Assembly (NCBI RefSeq): GCF_016785085.1
Contig: NZ_JAENHO010000007.1
Location: forward strand, 186,001-250,000
Length of the DNA stretch: 64,000 nucleotides
Direction: 5' to 3'
From: Paractinoplanes lichenicola
Lineage (GTDB): Bacteria; Actinomycetota; Actinomycetes; Mycobacteriales; Micromonosporaceae
The notes beneath the pieces were generated by a model, which saw only the letters and a program-made list of their open reading frames with translations, made no database searches and was not told where the DNA came from. Positions within the stretch are counted from its first letter, which is position 1. Each line of letters opens with the position of its first letter. Position numbers and translations under genes: made by a program. Shown piece by piece: positions 7,919-16,507 of the stretch.

Positions 7919-9208
7919 CTATTCGATAACCGAGGACCAGGAGTCCTGCGACTTGCTGAGCGCGTCGTCGACGCTGCTCTTACCGGTCAGCACGAGCTGG
8001 AGCTGCTCGTCGAAGCTGCGCATCAGGTCCTCCGACTTGGGCAGGCCGACGAACTCGTTGGCCGGGAAGCCCTCCTGGTAGATCTTGAAGGCCTCCTCGA
8101 ACATCGGGTCGCTCTTGCTGAAATCGGGCTTCGCGGTCTTGTTGCCGGGGAAGCCGTTGGCCAGCGTGGCCAGCTCGGCGTTGGCCTTCGCGTCCATCAG
8201 GAACTGCACGAGCTTGAACGCCTCGGCCTTGTGCTTCGAGGAGTTCGCGACCCCGATGCCCCAGGACGCGTACGGGATGCCGCGCTTGCCGGTGAAGCCG
8301 TCCTCGGCCGGCACCGGCGCGATGGCGAACTTCAGGTCGGGCGCGTTCTCCTTGACCAGGTTGATGTGCGCGAGCGAGTCGATCATCATGCCGACCTGGC
8401 CGGTCGTGAACTTCTCGACCTTGTCCTGCTCCTTCATGGTCAGCGAGCCCTCGGCGATGACGCCGGCGTCGTTGAGGCTCTTGACGTACTCGACCACGCT
8501 CTTGACCTGCGGGGTGGTCAGCGCGGGCTTGCCGTCGGCGAGCATGCTGCCGCCCGAGGCCCACAGCCACGACATCACGTCGTTCTGGATGCCGTTGGGC
8601 ACGGCGGTGTCGAGCGGGAGCGCCCAGCCCTTGACGTTGCCGCCGGTCGCGGTGATCTTCTTGGCCGCGTCGGCGAACTCGGTGCGCGTGCTCGGCACCT
8701 TGTCCACGCCGGCCTTGGTCAGCAGGTCCTGGTTGACGAACAGCGGGTAGACGAAGTTGACCACCGGGATCATGTACGTCTTGCCCTCGAGCTGGATCTG
8801 GCTGGCCAGCTGGCTCGCGTCGTAGTTGGCGTCGCCCATCAGCTCGGTCAGGTCGGCGATCGCGCCCTGCTTGGCGAAGTCGTTGACCCAGGCGCCGTCG
8901 AGGCCGACCACGTCGGGCAGCGTCTTCGAGGCGGCCCCGGTCACCAGCTGCTGCTTGGTCGACGCGTACGGGCCGCTGAGCAGCTTGACCTTGATGGTCG
9001 GGTTGGCCGTCTGGAACTCGTTGATGATTTTGTCGAACGACCCGGCGGGGAGCTCGGGGGCCCACCACTGGGCGAATTCGAGGGTCACGGTCCCGTCCGA
9101 CGCGACGTCGTCCGAGTCACCACCACCGCAGGCACCCAGTGCGAGCGCGACCGTGGCGGCCGTGAGGGCGCCTATCAGCCGCGTCCGAGACGCCTTCCGA
9201 ATGGCCAT
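7919..9208 (-). CDS. sugar ABC transporter substrate-binding lipoprotein
   Basis: A 429-residue family 1 extracellular solute-binding protein. The N-terminus has a basic start, a hydrophobic stretch and a lipobox ending LALGAC, with lipidated Cys27 followed by GGGDSDD, so it is membrane-anchored outside the cell. The mature part has typical features of CUT1 binding proteins (EFAQWWAPELPAGS near the start, then LDGAWVNDFAKQG). AAGGAG lies 6 nt before the ATG. It is first in the sugar operon and diverges from the DeoR-type regulator gene, with a 287-bp regulatory region between them. Confidence 0.94.
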   Translation of the reverse strand: MAIRKASRTRLIGALTAATVALALGACGGGDSDDVASDGTVTLEFAQWWAPELPAGSFDKIINEFQTANPTIKVKLLSGPYASTKQQLVTGAASKTLPDVVGLDGAWVNDFAKQGAIADLTELMGDANYDASQLASQIQLEGKTYMIPVVNFVYPLFVNQDLLTKAGVDKVPSTRTEFADAAKKITATGGNVKGWALPLDTAVPNGIQNDVMSWLWASGGSMLADGKPALTTPQVKSVVEYVKSLNDAGVIAEGSLTMKEQDKVEKFTTGQVGMMIDSLAHINLVKENAPDLKFAIAPVPAEDGFTGKRGIPYASWGIGVANSSKHKAEAFKLVQFLMDAKANAELATLANGFPGNKTAKPDFSKSDPMFEEAFKIYQEGFPANEFVGLPKSEDLMRSFDEQLQLVLTGKSSVDDALSKSQDSWSSVIE

Positions 9209-9260
9209 GTGGAGCTCCTTCTATAGAGAGATCTTTCTGTTCTCTGCGAGGTGAGCGTCA

Positions 9261-9290
9261 CGTTAGCAACGTGTTACGGCCGTTAACAAG
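9261..9290. promoter_or_regulatory. operator-like direct repeats CGTTAGCAAC / CGTTAACAAG
   Basis: CGTTAGCAAC (9261-9270) and CGTTAACAAG (9281-9290) are near-identical and start exactly 20 bp apart, about two helical turns. They lie 53-82 bp before the binding-protein start. The second is matched in inverted orientation by TTGTTAACG at 9447-9455. They are plausible binding sites for the divergently encoded DeoR-type regulator. Confidence 0.45.
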
Positions 9291-9305
9291 GGCAAGAACA
9301 GCAGA

Positions 9306-9327
9306 ATCCTGCGAAGTCTTGCAGGAT
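9306..9327. promoter_or_regulatory. inverted repeat ATCCTGC-N8-GCAGGAT
   Basis: A perfect 7-bp inverted repeat with an 8-bp centre lies in the middle of the divergent sugar-operon/DeoR region. It could be an operator or a leader hairpin. There is no T-tract, so it is unlikely to be a terminator. Confidence 0.35.
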
Positions 9328-9446
9328 GCGGCAAGGTTGTCGTCCGAAGCCCTCGGCCTCTTGCCGGGAGTTTCCCTGGTGGTGCAGTATGTGCAACCTG
9401 GTTGCGTGACTCTGCGGCTCTTCGCGGCTCTTCGCGGCGGTGCGCG

Positions 9447-9455
9447 TTGTTAACG
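9447..9455. promoter_or_regulatory. operator-like TTGTTAACG near regulator promoter
   Basis: The exact reverse complement of CGTTAACAA at 9281-9289. It lies about 40 bp before the regulator's GTG and just upstream of a CATACT sequence (9467-9472) that could be a -10 box. A regulator bound here could repress its own gene. Confidence 0.4.
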
Positions 9456-9495
9456 CGAGGTTGTGGCATACTGCCGCACAAACCGAGGGGGAGCG

Positions 9496-10308
9496 GTGAG
9501 CGTCGATAAGGACGAGCGGCAACGTCATCTGCCGGCCGGGCGCAAGGCGCAGCTGGCCGCATACGTCGCGGAGACCGGGCAGGTCACGGTGAGCGCGCTG
9601 GCCGAACGGTTCGGCGTCTCGATCGACACCGTGCGGCGCGATCTCGATCAGCTCAGCGCCGACGGGGTGCTCGTGCGCACGTACGGGGGAGCGGTCAGCC
9701 GGTCCACCCTGCAGCGCACCGACCGCGCGGTCGACCAGCGGCTGAGCATTCAGGAGGGCGAGAAGGAGCAGATCGCCGAGCTGGCCGCGGCCCTGGTCGC
9801 CGACGGCTCGACCATCATGATCAACGGCGGCACGACCACGCTCGCGCTGGCCCGCGGGCTCAGCCAGCATCGCGAGCTGACCGTGGCGACCAACAACCTG
9901 CTGGTGCCGGCGGCGCTGCCGTCGAGCGCGATCCGCGACATCTACGTCTTCGGCGGGGCCGTCCGCGCGCTCACGCTGGCCACGATCGGCCCGGTCAGCT
10001 TCCGGGCCAACGGCGGGGCCGACCTCGACATCCGCTGCGACCTGGCCCTGATCGGCGTGGGCGCGGTCTCGGCCGACGCCGGCTACACGACGAGCAACCT
10101 GGCCGAGGCGGCCATGATGCAAGAGATGATCTCGCGGGCCGAGCGGGTGGCCATCCTGGCCGACTCGTCCAAGTTCGGCCGCCGGCTGTTCGCCCAGGTC
10201 TCCGAGCTGGCCGCGGCCGACTATCTGGTGACCGACACGATGCCCCCGCCCGAGCTGCGCGACGCCCTCGACGCGGCCGAGGTCGAGGTGATCACCCCGG
10301 GCCGCTGA
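9496..10308 (+). CDS. DeoR-family transcriptional regulator
   Basis: A 270-residue regulator. The N-terminal winged helix is clear: QVTVSALAERFGVSIDTVRRDL (about 29-50), then the DGVLVRTYGGAV wing. A DeoR sensor domain follows (NGGTTTLALARGL and DLALIGVGAVS). These proteins usually repress sugar operons and are released by phosphorylated sugars. It diverges from the sugar ABC/aldolase operon and is its likely controller. GTG at 9496 is chosen because GAGGGGGAG sits just upstream; an upstream in-frame codon at 9463 has no ribosome site. Repeated CGTTAACAA-type motifs in the intergenic region are candidate operators. Confidence 0.92.
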   Translation: MSVDKDERQRHLPAGRKAQLAAYVAETGQVTVSALAERFGVSIDTVRRDLDQLSADGVLVRTYGGAVSRSTLQRTDRAVDQRLSIQEGEKEQIAELAAALVADGSTIMINGGTTTLALARGLSQHRELTVATNNLLVPAALPSSAIRDIYVFGGAVRALTLATIGPVSFRANGGADLDIRCDLALIGVGAVSADAGYTTSNLAEAAMMQEMISRAERVAILADSSKFGRRLFAQVSELAAADYLVTDTMPPPELRDALDAAEVEVITPGR

Positions 10309-10314
10309 GGCCGC

Positions 10315-11103
10315 TCAGACGACGTCGCCCTCGATGATCTCGGACTCGGCGAAGACGGGCTTGGGTCGTGTCAGGTCGAGGCTCGCGAGGTGGTTCTTGA
10401 GCCGGTTGGCCATCGGCAGGAACGTGGCCAGGGTGAGCCCGCCCGAGACGACCGCCCCGACCAGCGGGATCGCCTTGGAGACGGTCTTGGCGAAGGTCTG
10501 CTTGGTCATCTGCACGCCGAGATAGCCGGCGACCTTCTTCACCACCGGATAGACGACGCCCTGGGTCAGCGCCTTCTGCGGCAGCTTGCGGGCCACCGTC
10601 TTCGAGACCTCGGTGGCGACCTTCCCGACCGCGGCGTTGGCCGACTGCGTCCCGAACATCACCCCGACGAACAGGGTGAGCACGCCCTTGGTCGCGTCGT
10701 CGAGCTCGCCCTCGTCGGCCAGCAGATCGGGCCAGCTGTAGAGATAGGCCAGCTTCTGCGCGACCCGCAGCATGTGCCCGCAGTACTGTGCCATGTCGGC
10801 CGGCACGGTGGCCGGCAGGAACAGCAGGCCGGGCACCCCGGCGGCGGCCGACAGCGCGCTGACCTTGGCCGTCTCGTAGCGGATCGACTCGTTGGCCACC
10901 CGGTCGAGGATGTCGAGCGGAATGCCCGCGGCGGCGGGGGACTCGTCGATCGCCTGGCGGATCTCGTCGTCGGCGCAATACCGCGTCAACGCGCTGCGGA
11001 GATAGGCCGCCCGATCGATCCGCACCCCGGGCAGCCGCGCCGCGCCGGCCAGCAGGGCCGTGAAGCGCGACTCCGGGGTCTCGGCCAGCTCTTTCGCGGT
11101 CAC
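10315..11103 (-). CDS. EcsC-family protein
   Basis: A 262-residue protein of the EcsC type. Residues from about 130 to 245 show the family pattern (KVATEVSKTVARKLPQKAL, then KTVSKAIPLVGAVVSGGLT) with two moderately hydrophobic helices rich in Ala/Gly. The biochemical role of EcsC proteins is poorly defined; the Bacillus namesake lies in an ABC transporter operon. The GTG at 11103 is preferred: TACGTT (11110-11115) sits 6 nt upstream, so the mRNA is probably leaderless. The open frame extends further upstream but with poor coding character, and a second GTG at 11121 is possible. It is convergent with the DeoR gene, 6 bp apart. Confidence 0.75.
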   Translation of the reverse strand: MTAKELAETPESRFTALLAGAARLPGVRIDRAAYLRSALTRYCADDEIRQAIDESPAAAGIPLDILDRVANESIRYETAKVSALSAAAGVPGLLFLPATVPADMAQYCGHMLRVAQKLAYLYSWPDLLADEGELDDATKGVLTLFVGVMFGTQSANAAVGKVATEVSKTVARKLPQKALTQGVVYPVVKKVAGYLGVQMTKQTFAKTVSKAIPLVGAVVSGGLTLATFLPMANRLKNHLASLDLTRPKPVFAESEIIEGDVV

Positions 11104-11109
11104 GGCACG

Positions 11110-11115
11110 AACGTA
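11110..11115 (-). promoter_or_regulatory. -10 box (TACGTT) of a leaderless EcsC-like gene
   Basis: TACGTT lies 6 nt before the GTG at 11103 on the minus strand. This TANNNT-to-start spacing is the signature of leaderless actinobacterial mRNAs. Confidence 0.45.
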
Positions 11116-11165
11116 CAGCACCGGGCCGGCCCCACCGCCACCCCGCGATCGGGCAGGATGCTTCG

Positions 11166-12038
11166 GTGACCGAGACCTCGATGCCCGGCTGGCTTCCCGA
11201 ACTCGAAGGCACGATCGTCGGCGGTGAGCTGCTGCGCCGCTGGCAACTGTCGGAGGTGTGGCGGATCCGGCTCGACGGCGCGGCGCGGACGTCGGTGATC
11301 GCCAAGCGCGGCGTCGGCGAGCTGACCGGCGAGGCCCGGCGCTACCGCGAGCTGGTCGTCCCGCTCGGGATCGAGGCGCCGGAGCTGCTCGCCGAGGGCG
11401 TCCCGGGCGTGATCGTGCTCGAGGACCTCGGCGGCGACAACCTGGAGGAACAGCCCACCAGGGCCGGCTACGAGGAAGCCGTACGGGTGCTGGCCCGGAT
11501 GCGCGCGGCAATGGCGCCCGCGGCCGCCGCCGGCCTGCGCCGCTCGACTGCCGACTACGCCGATCTGGCGGAGCGGGCCGACAAGGCCATGACGGAGCTG
11601 CGACCGGATCTGGCCGGTGCCCTGGACGAGCCGGCTCGCGCACTCATCGGCCGCCTGGAGCGCCTCGAGGGCGAACCGGCCAGGGTCGTGCACGGCGACT
11701 TCGTGGCCAAGAACCTGCTGCACCGGCCGGGCGGCGGGATCGTCACCCTCGACTGGTCGGATGCCTACGTGCACTCCCACCTCGGCGATCTCTACACATT
11801 GCTGCGCGAGGGGCGTAAGCAGGGCGTGGTGAGCATGGACGGCCTGCCCGAGCTGTTCGCGCAGGAGTCCGGCACCGATGTCCGTACGGTGCCGGACCAG
11901 CTCGTGACGGGCGGGTTGTGCTGGACGATGAGCGCGCTGCGCTGGGTGGTGGAGATCGGCGCCGACGCGGTGCCGATCTCCCGCACGTGGATCGACGAGC
12001 TGGTCAGCGAGCTGCGGGAGCTGGCCCGAACACGTTGA
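11166..12038 (+). CDS. aminoglycoside phosphotransferase (APH)-fold kinase
   Basis: A 290-residue protein of the APH/choline-kinase fold. The catalytic loop reads VHGDFVAKNLLHR (HGDxxxxN Brenner motif) and is followed by VTLDWSDA, where the Asp would bind Mg. The family phosphorylates aminoglycosides, homoserine, choline, sugars or similar small molecules; the target here cannot be assigned. GTG at 11166 is used; an ATG at 11181 is an alternative. A CAGGAT sequence 6 nt before the GTG could act as a -10 box of a leaderless transcript. Its 3' end overlaps the convergent ThuA-domain gene by 35 bp. It is divergent from the EcsC-like gene. Confidence 0.82.
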   Translation: MTETSMPGWLPELEGTIVGGELLRRWQLSEVWRIRLDGAARTSVIAKRGVGELTGEARRYRELVVPLGIEAPELLAEGVPGVIVLEDLGGDNLEEQPTRAGYEEAVRVLARMRAAMAPAAAAGLRRSTADYADLAERADKAMTELRPDLAGALDEPARALIGRLERLEGEPARVVHGDFVAKNLLHRPGGGIVTLDWSDAYVHSHLGDLYTLLREGRKQGVVSMDGLPELFAQESGTDVRTVPDQLVTGGLCWTMSALRWVVEIGADAVPISRTWIDELVSELRELARTR

Positions 12039-13725
12039 CGTCGTAGAGCGAGTAGCCCCACTGGGTGGCGCGTTGCGTGCCCAGGACGCGGACGAACCGG
12101 CCGGTGGCGGTGAGCGGGATGTCGTCGACGCCGCCGTTGCCGGTCGTGGTGGCGTAGACAGTGGTCCACGTACGGCCGTTGGGGGAGGTCTGGATCTGGT
12201 AGGACCGGGCGTAGGCGGCCTCCCAGGTCAGCTTGACCCGGTTGATCGGCTGACTGCGGCCCAGGTCGAGGCGCAGCCATTGCGGGTCGCTGTAGGCGCT
12301 GCCCCAGCGGGTGGCCGGGTCGCCGTCGGTCGCGTTCGCGGCCAGGTACAGGCTGCCGGGCTCCACGCTGGAGGCCACCCCGCGTACGCCCCGGGCCAGG
12401 TCGACGCCCGGCGGCTGGCCGGGGCCGTCGGTCTTGATCCGGATGTTGCGGTAGTTGATGTCGAGCCCGGCGCCGTCGTTCTGCACGCCGATGTAGCCGT
12501 TGGCGATGGCCCGGTTGCTCAGATAGTCGTTGACCTTCACGCCGTTCAGCCAGATCTCGACCCGCTGCCCGTGCACCCCGATCTCGTACGTGTTCCACGA
12601 GCCGGGCGGGTTGAGGGCGGCGTCGCGCACGGCGGCATCGGGGGCCGCGAAGCTGTAGACGCTGCCGGTCGTGCGGGACGGGTCGGCGTCGGTGGCGTCG
12701 ATCTGGATCTCGTGGCCCTGGTCGACCGGTTTCCACGGGTCGCCCTGGGGATCCGGGAAGCCGATGAACACGCCGCCGTTGTCGTCGCCGGGCATCATCC
12801 AGTCGAGCTTGAGCGAGTAGTTCTCGAACGTGCGCACCGGATACCACAGCAGGCCCATGCCGCCCTGCGAGCTGATCGTGCCGTCGGCCAGCGTGAAGCC
12901 GCCCGGCCCGGCCTGCCGCCACTGGTCGAGGCTGGCCTGGCTGCCGTCGAACAGCGCGGTGTATCCGGTCTCGGGCCGGCAGTCGGCGGGCCGGTGGCCC
13001 GACGCGATCTGGATGCCGCCGAGCAGCTGACGCAGGAAATTCGCTTCCCCGTACGACTCGTCGGTGTGGCCCAGTCCCGTATACCAGGCTCGGCCCGCGC
13101 CGACCGTCTTGCACCACGTGATCGGGTGGTCGTCGCCCATATTGCCGCCCGAGTAGGTGCTCTCGTCGAGGGTGGCGAGCACTTTGGCCTCGTCGCGCGG
13201 GTTCGTGCGGTAGTTGTACCACTCGTCGTAGCGGGGCCAGGCCTGCGGCAGGTGCGCGGTCGAGGCGTTCCCGCGGTCCTCCACCCGTACGGTGGCGGTC
13301 TGGTTGGCCGGGTGCGAGTGGAAGTACGCGCCGACCAGGTCCTCGTACCACGGCCAGTCATATTCGGTGTCGGCCGCCGCGTGCACCCCGGCGAAGCCGC
13401 CGCCCCCGGTCACGTACGCCTCGAAGGCGCTCTGCTGGGCCGGGTCGAGCACGTCGCCGGTGGTGGAGAGGAACACCACGGCCTGGTAGCGGGCCAGATT
13501 CTCGGTCGTGAACTGGCCGGCGTCCTCGGTGGCGGTGACGCCGAAGCCGTTGGCCGTGCCCAGTTGCCGGATGGCGGCGATGCCCGCGGGGATCGACCCG
13601 TGGCGGAAGCCGGCCGTCTTGGAGAAGACCAGGATCTCGGTCAGCGGTCCGGCCGCGTGGGCCGGGGCTGCGGGAGCGAGCAGAAGCAGTGTTGTGGCGG
13701 CGGCCGCGACCCTCTTCCATGTCAT
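12004..13725 (-). CDS. secreted ThuA / DUF1080 / F5-8 type C domain protein
   Basis: A 573-residue exported protein. Residues 1-24 (MTWKRVAAAATTLLLLAPAA) form a Sec signal peptide. A ThuA-like domain follows (about 28-250; FSKTAGFRHGSIPAGI, then GHTDESYGE), linked to trehalose-type sugar utilisation. Next is a DUF1080/3-keto-disaccharide hydrolase concanavalin-like domain (about 275-445) and a C-terminal F5/8 type C carbohydrate-binding domain (about 465-570). It probably acts outside the cell on 3-keto-glycosides or related glycans (inference). The ATG at 13725 is supported by a TAATCT box 7 nt upstream that overlaps the previous gene's stop. The 3' end overlaps the APH-fold gene by 35 bp. 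Confidence 0.87.
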   Translation of the reverse strand: MTWKRVAAAATTLLLLAPAAPAHAAGPLTEILVFSKTAGFRHGSIPAGIAAIRQLGTANGFGVTATEDAGQFTTENLARYQAVVFLSTTGDVLDPAQQSAFEAYVTGGGGFAGVHAAADTEYDWPWYEDLVGAYFHSHPANQTATVRVEDRGNASTAHLPQAWPRYDEWYNYRTNPRDEAKVLATLDESTYSGGNMGDDHPITWCKTVGAGRAWYTGLGHTDESYGEANFLRQLLGGIQIASGHRPADCRPETGYTALFDGSQASLDQWRQAGPGGFTLADGTISSQGGMGLLWYPVRTFENYSLKLDWMMPGDDNGGVFIGFPDPQGDPWKPVDQGHEIQIDATDADPSRTTGSVYSFAAPDAAVRDAALNPPGSWNTYEIGVHGQRVEIWLNGVKVNDYLSNRAIANGYIGVQNDGAGLDINYRNIRIKTDGPGQPPGVDLARGVRGVASSVEPGSLYLAANATDGDPATRWGSAYSDPQWLRLDLGRSQPINRVKLTWEAAYARSYQIQTSPNGRTWTTVYATTTGNGGVDDIPLTATGRFVRVLGTQRATQWGYSLYDVNVFGPAPAAR

Positions 13726-13732
13726 GCAGAGA

Positions 13733-13738
13733 AGATTA
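13733..13738 (-). promoter_or_regulatory. -10 box (TAATCT) overlapping the upstream stop codon
   Basis: TAATCT on the minus strand lies 7 nt before the ATG at 13725. Its first three bases are the TAA stop codon of the STAND ATPase gene. The downstream gene therefore probably has its own leaderless promoter. Confidence 0.5.
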
Positions 13739-16507
13739 TCGATATTTGAAGCGATCGGGGAAGCTTCCGTTGAGCTGCGCGGTCGCCATCTTGACCTCAC
13801 GGAGCGCCAGCCGGCAGTTGTCCGTGTCGCCCGCGGCCTCGAAGGCGGCGTAGGCGTTCGCGGCCCGCAGCAGCGCCGGCCCGTGGTCCTCGGCCAGCCG
13901 GTGCGCCTGGCTCAGCTCCAGGTCGAGCTCCGCCGTGGCCCGCCATTCCTCGTACGAGTGGAAGAGTTGCCGCGCCTCGAGCAGCAGAGCGACGGCGTCG
14001 CGCAGGCCCTCGCCGTGCTCCTCCTCGCCGGTCGGCTGGAGCCGCGCCAGGCCCCGGATGGTGCCGAGCAGCGCCTCCCCGCGGGCCCGCTTGACCCGGG
14101 CCAGCAGCAGGTCGTACCCGGCGCCGAGGGAGTCCGGGGTCAGCCGGCGCAGGTCCGCTTCGACCCGTGCGGCCTGCCGGGCCGCCTCGGCGCAGTAGCC
14201 GCCCGCGTTCAGGGCCCGGGCCAGGTGGCACCGCCCGCGCATCTCGGCCGGCGCGCTGCCCATCTGCTTGTAGACGAGCATCGACCGCGCGGCCAGGGCG
14301 ATCGCCGCGACGATCCGCTGCTGGGCGGCGTCGCCGGTCTCGTGCCGGGCCTGGCTGAGCTCCACCCGGGCCCGCTCGTAGTCGATCGCGGCCACCCGGA
14401 ACGCGTCGTTGCGCTGATCGACGTACGCCTTGCCGAGCAGCTCGCGGGCGTCGTCCCAGCGCTCCTCCCGGCGCGCCTGCTCCGCGTCGGCCAGCGAGAG
14501 CAGGAACTGCGGGATGTCGGAGAAGCTGCTGACCCCGTGGGTCGGCGCGGACGCGAGCCAGTGGTCCGGGTCGCCCCACGTCCGGCCCCGGTGCAGGGCC
14601 AGCCGCAGCAGGCTCTCCTCGCCCGCGGGCTGGAACGCCGACCGGCTCGCGGTGCCCTTGGCGGCGCGGAGCTTCTCGGCGGCGTGCCCGGCGGCTTCGA
14701 CGGCCGCCGCCCGGTCGCCCACGGCCAGCTCAAGCTGGGCCAGCCGCCGATAGGCGACGGCCGCGACCACGAGGTGCCGCCGGCTGTCCGCGATCACCGA
14801 GGTCAGCTTCTCGCGGGCGTACCGGTAGTCGCCGATCGCGGTGGCGTGGCCGGCCAGGGCGAGCAGGACCCAGAGCCGGCCCTGCACGGGCGTGCCGGAC
14901 CGGGCGCCGATGCCCTCCAGGGTGTCGCGGACCTTGGCCGGGGACACCCCGCGCGGCACGTGGTCGCCCAGCCAGCGCGCGATCCGCCAGGCCAGGGCCG
15001 GGGCCGCGCCGTCGGCGCTCTGCAGCAGGTTGGTGTATTCGTCGCGGACCCAGCGTTCGCGCTGCGACGAGATGTGCCGCAGCACGTAGTCCGGGGGCAG
15101 CAGCGCCGTCTCCGTCCCGGCCGGCCGGCGCACCTGCTCCTCGGCGCCCGCCAGCACCTCGCGGACCACCACGAGGTAGGCCGCGGCCAGGCTCTCCCGG
15201 GCCTTGTCGAGCTCGGCCGCGGTCAGCTCCTCGTCGCGCAGGGCGGTCACGAACTCGCGCACCAGGGGATGGAACCGGCTGCGGCTGGGGCCCGTCGGGC
15301 TCGCCGTCTCGAGCAGCTGGACGCCGCGCAGGCGGGTGACGAGCTTCTCGGCCTCCTCCAGGCCGATGTCCATCATCGGGACCAGCGTCCAGGACACGAA
15401 GGTGGGCGACTCGACCAGGGTCAGCAGGAACAGCGCCCGCTGCTCCTGCGCCGACAGCTGCCGGAACTCGCTGCTGAAGTCGGTCGCGAGGTCGATGCCC
15501 TCGCAGTTGAGGATGCGCAGGCGGTGCTCCGGGTCGGCCAGGCGGCCGGCCAGCTCGGCGAAGCCGTCCGTGGCCGTGCTGCGGCGCACGAGGGCGCCCG
15601 CCGCGACGAGCGCCCGGGGGAGCCGTCCGCAGGACCAGACGATCGACGCGGCGTGCGTCGGGGCCGCCGACGGGTCGCGTCCGGAGTGCGCGTGCAGGAT
15701 CGCCGTCGCGTCGGCCACCGAGGGCGCCTCCACCGCATACGAGTGGCTTTCGACGTCCAGGGACAGCTTGCGCCGGCTGGTCACGACGACCGCGCACGCC
15801 GGGCCGCCGGGCAGCAGATCGCGGAGCTGGCCGCGGTCGCGGGCCGCGTCGAGCACGACGAGGATCCGGCGGTTGCTGGTCAGCGTCCGGAACAGGTTGA
15901 CGCGCTTGATCGGGTCGCTCGGGATCTCCCGCTCGGGCCAGCCGAGCTCCTTGAGGAAGTCCTTGAGGACGGAGCTGGGCTCCTTGCGCTCCTCGCCCAG
16001 GCCGAGGTTGTCGTAGAGCTGACCGTCCGGGAACTCGTGGCGGACCCGGTGCGCGAGCTCCTGGGCCAGCGCGGATTTGCCGATGCCGGGCATGCCGTGC
16101 AGGATCACGCGGCGGGTGCGGGTCAGCGCCGACGCCAGCTCGTCCAGCTCGGCGCCGCGGCCGCGGAACGTCGACAGCCGCTCGGGCAGCCGGTCGGGCC
16201 GGGCCAGGCGGAAGCCGGGCAGCCAGCCGACGATCCGCGGCCACCGGCGCAGGATCTCCGAGCGCAGGCCGAGGCCGGCCGGGCCGGGGGTGACGACCGG
16301 CGGCGGGCCGGCCGGGGCGCGCGGTTCCCGCCGGCTCAGCGTGCGGTCCAGCAGGAACAGGGCCGTGGCGCTGGTGGCCAGGACGACCCGGGGCGCGGTG
16401 CTCGACGGGTCGAAGAAGGCGACGGCGAACGCCGCGGCGCACAGGCCGAGCAGGCCGAGCGCGCGCAGGATCCGGCGCCGGTACGGCTTCTGCCCGCCGT
16501 CGGTCAT
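13736..16507 (-). CDS. membrane-anchored STAND (NB-ARC) ATPase with helical repeats
   Basis: A 923-residue protein. Two short hydrophobic stretches (about 14-31 and 41-54) anchor the N-terminus, with a Pro-rich linker to about 75. The NB-ARC core has Walker A GMPGIGKSA (138-146), Walker B ILVVLD (215-220) and a VVTSRRKLS sensor loop. A winged-helix region and a long alpha-helical TPR-like array fill the rest. This resembles AfsR-type STAND proteins without the DNA-binding SARP domain, so a signalling switch that oligomerises on binding a ligand is likely (family knowledge). It overlaps the paralogue upstream by 4 bp (ATGA), so the pair is co-translated. No effector domain is visible, and the ligand is unknown. 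Confidence 0.85.
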   Translation of the reverse strand: MTDGGQKPYRRRILRALGLLGLCAAAFAVAFFDPSSTAPRVVLATSATALFLLDRTLSRREPRAPAGPPPVVTPGPAGLGLRSEILRRWPRIVGWLPGFRLARPDRLPERLSTFRGRGAELDELASALTRTRRVILHGMPGIGKSALAQELAHRVRHEFPDGQLYDNLGLGEERKEPSSVLKDFLKELGWPEREIPSDPIKRVNLFRTLTSNRRILVVLDAARDRGQLRDLLPGGPACAVVVTSRRKLSLDVESHSYAVEAPSVADATAILHAHSGRDPSAAPTHAASIVWSCGRLPRALVAAGALVRRSTATDGFAELAGRLADPEHRLRILNCEGIDLATDFSSEFRQLSAQEQRALFLLTLVESPTFVSWTLVPMMDIGLEEAEKLVTRLRGVQLLETASPTGPSRSRFHPLVREFVTALRDEELTAAELDKARESLAAAYLVVVREVLAGAEEQVRRPAGTETALLPPDYVLRHISSQRERWVRDEYTNLLQSADGAAPALAWRIARWLGDHVPRGVSPAKVRDTLEGIGARSGTPVQGRLWVLLALAGHATAIGDYRYAREKLTSVIADSRRHLVVAAVAYRRLAQLELAVGDRAAAVEAAGHAAEKLRAAKGTASRSAFQPAGEESLLRLALHRGRTWGDPDHWLASAPTHGVSSFSDIPQFLLSLADAEQARREERWDDARELLGKAYVDQRNDAFRVAAIDYERARVELSQARHETGDAAQQRIVAAIALAARSMLVYKQMGSAPAEMRGRCHLARALNAGGYCAEAARQAARVEADLRRLTPDSLGAGYDLLLARVKRARGEALLGTIRGLARLQPTGEEEHGEGLRDAVALLLEARQLFHSYEEWRATAELDLELSQAHRLAEDHGPALLRAANAYAAFEAAGDTDNCRLALREVKMATAQLNGSFPDRFKYR

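Noticed and set aside
9413-9440. Direct repeat GGCTCTTCGC in the DeoR intergenic region
   Set aside because: Two short copies in a GC-rich run; no symmetry or clear spacing to a promoter.
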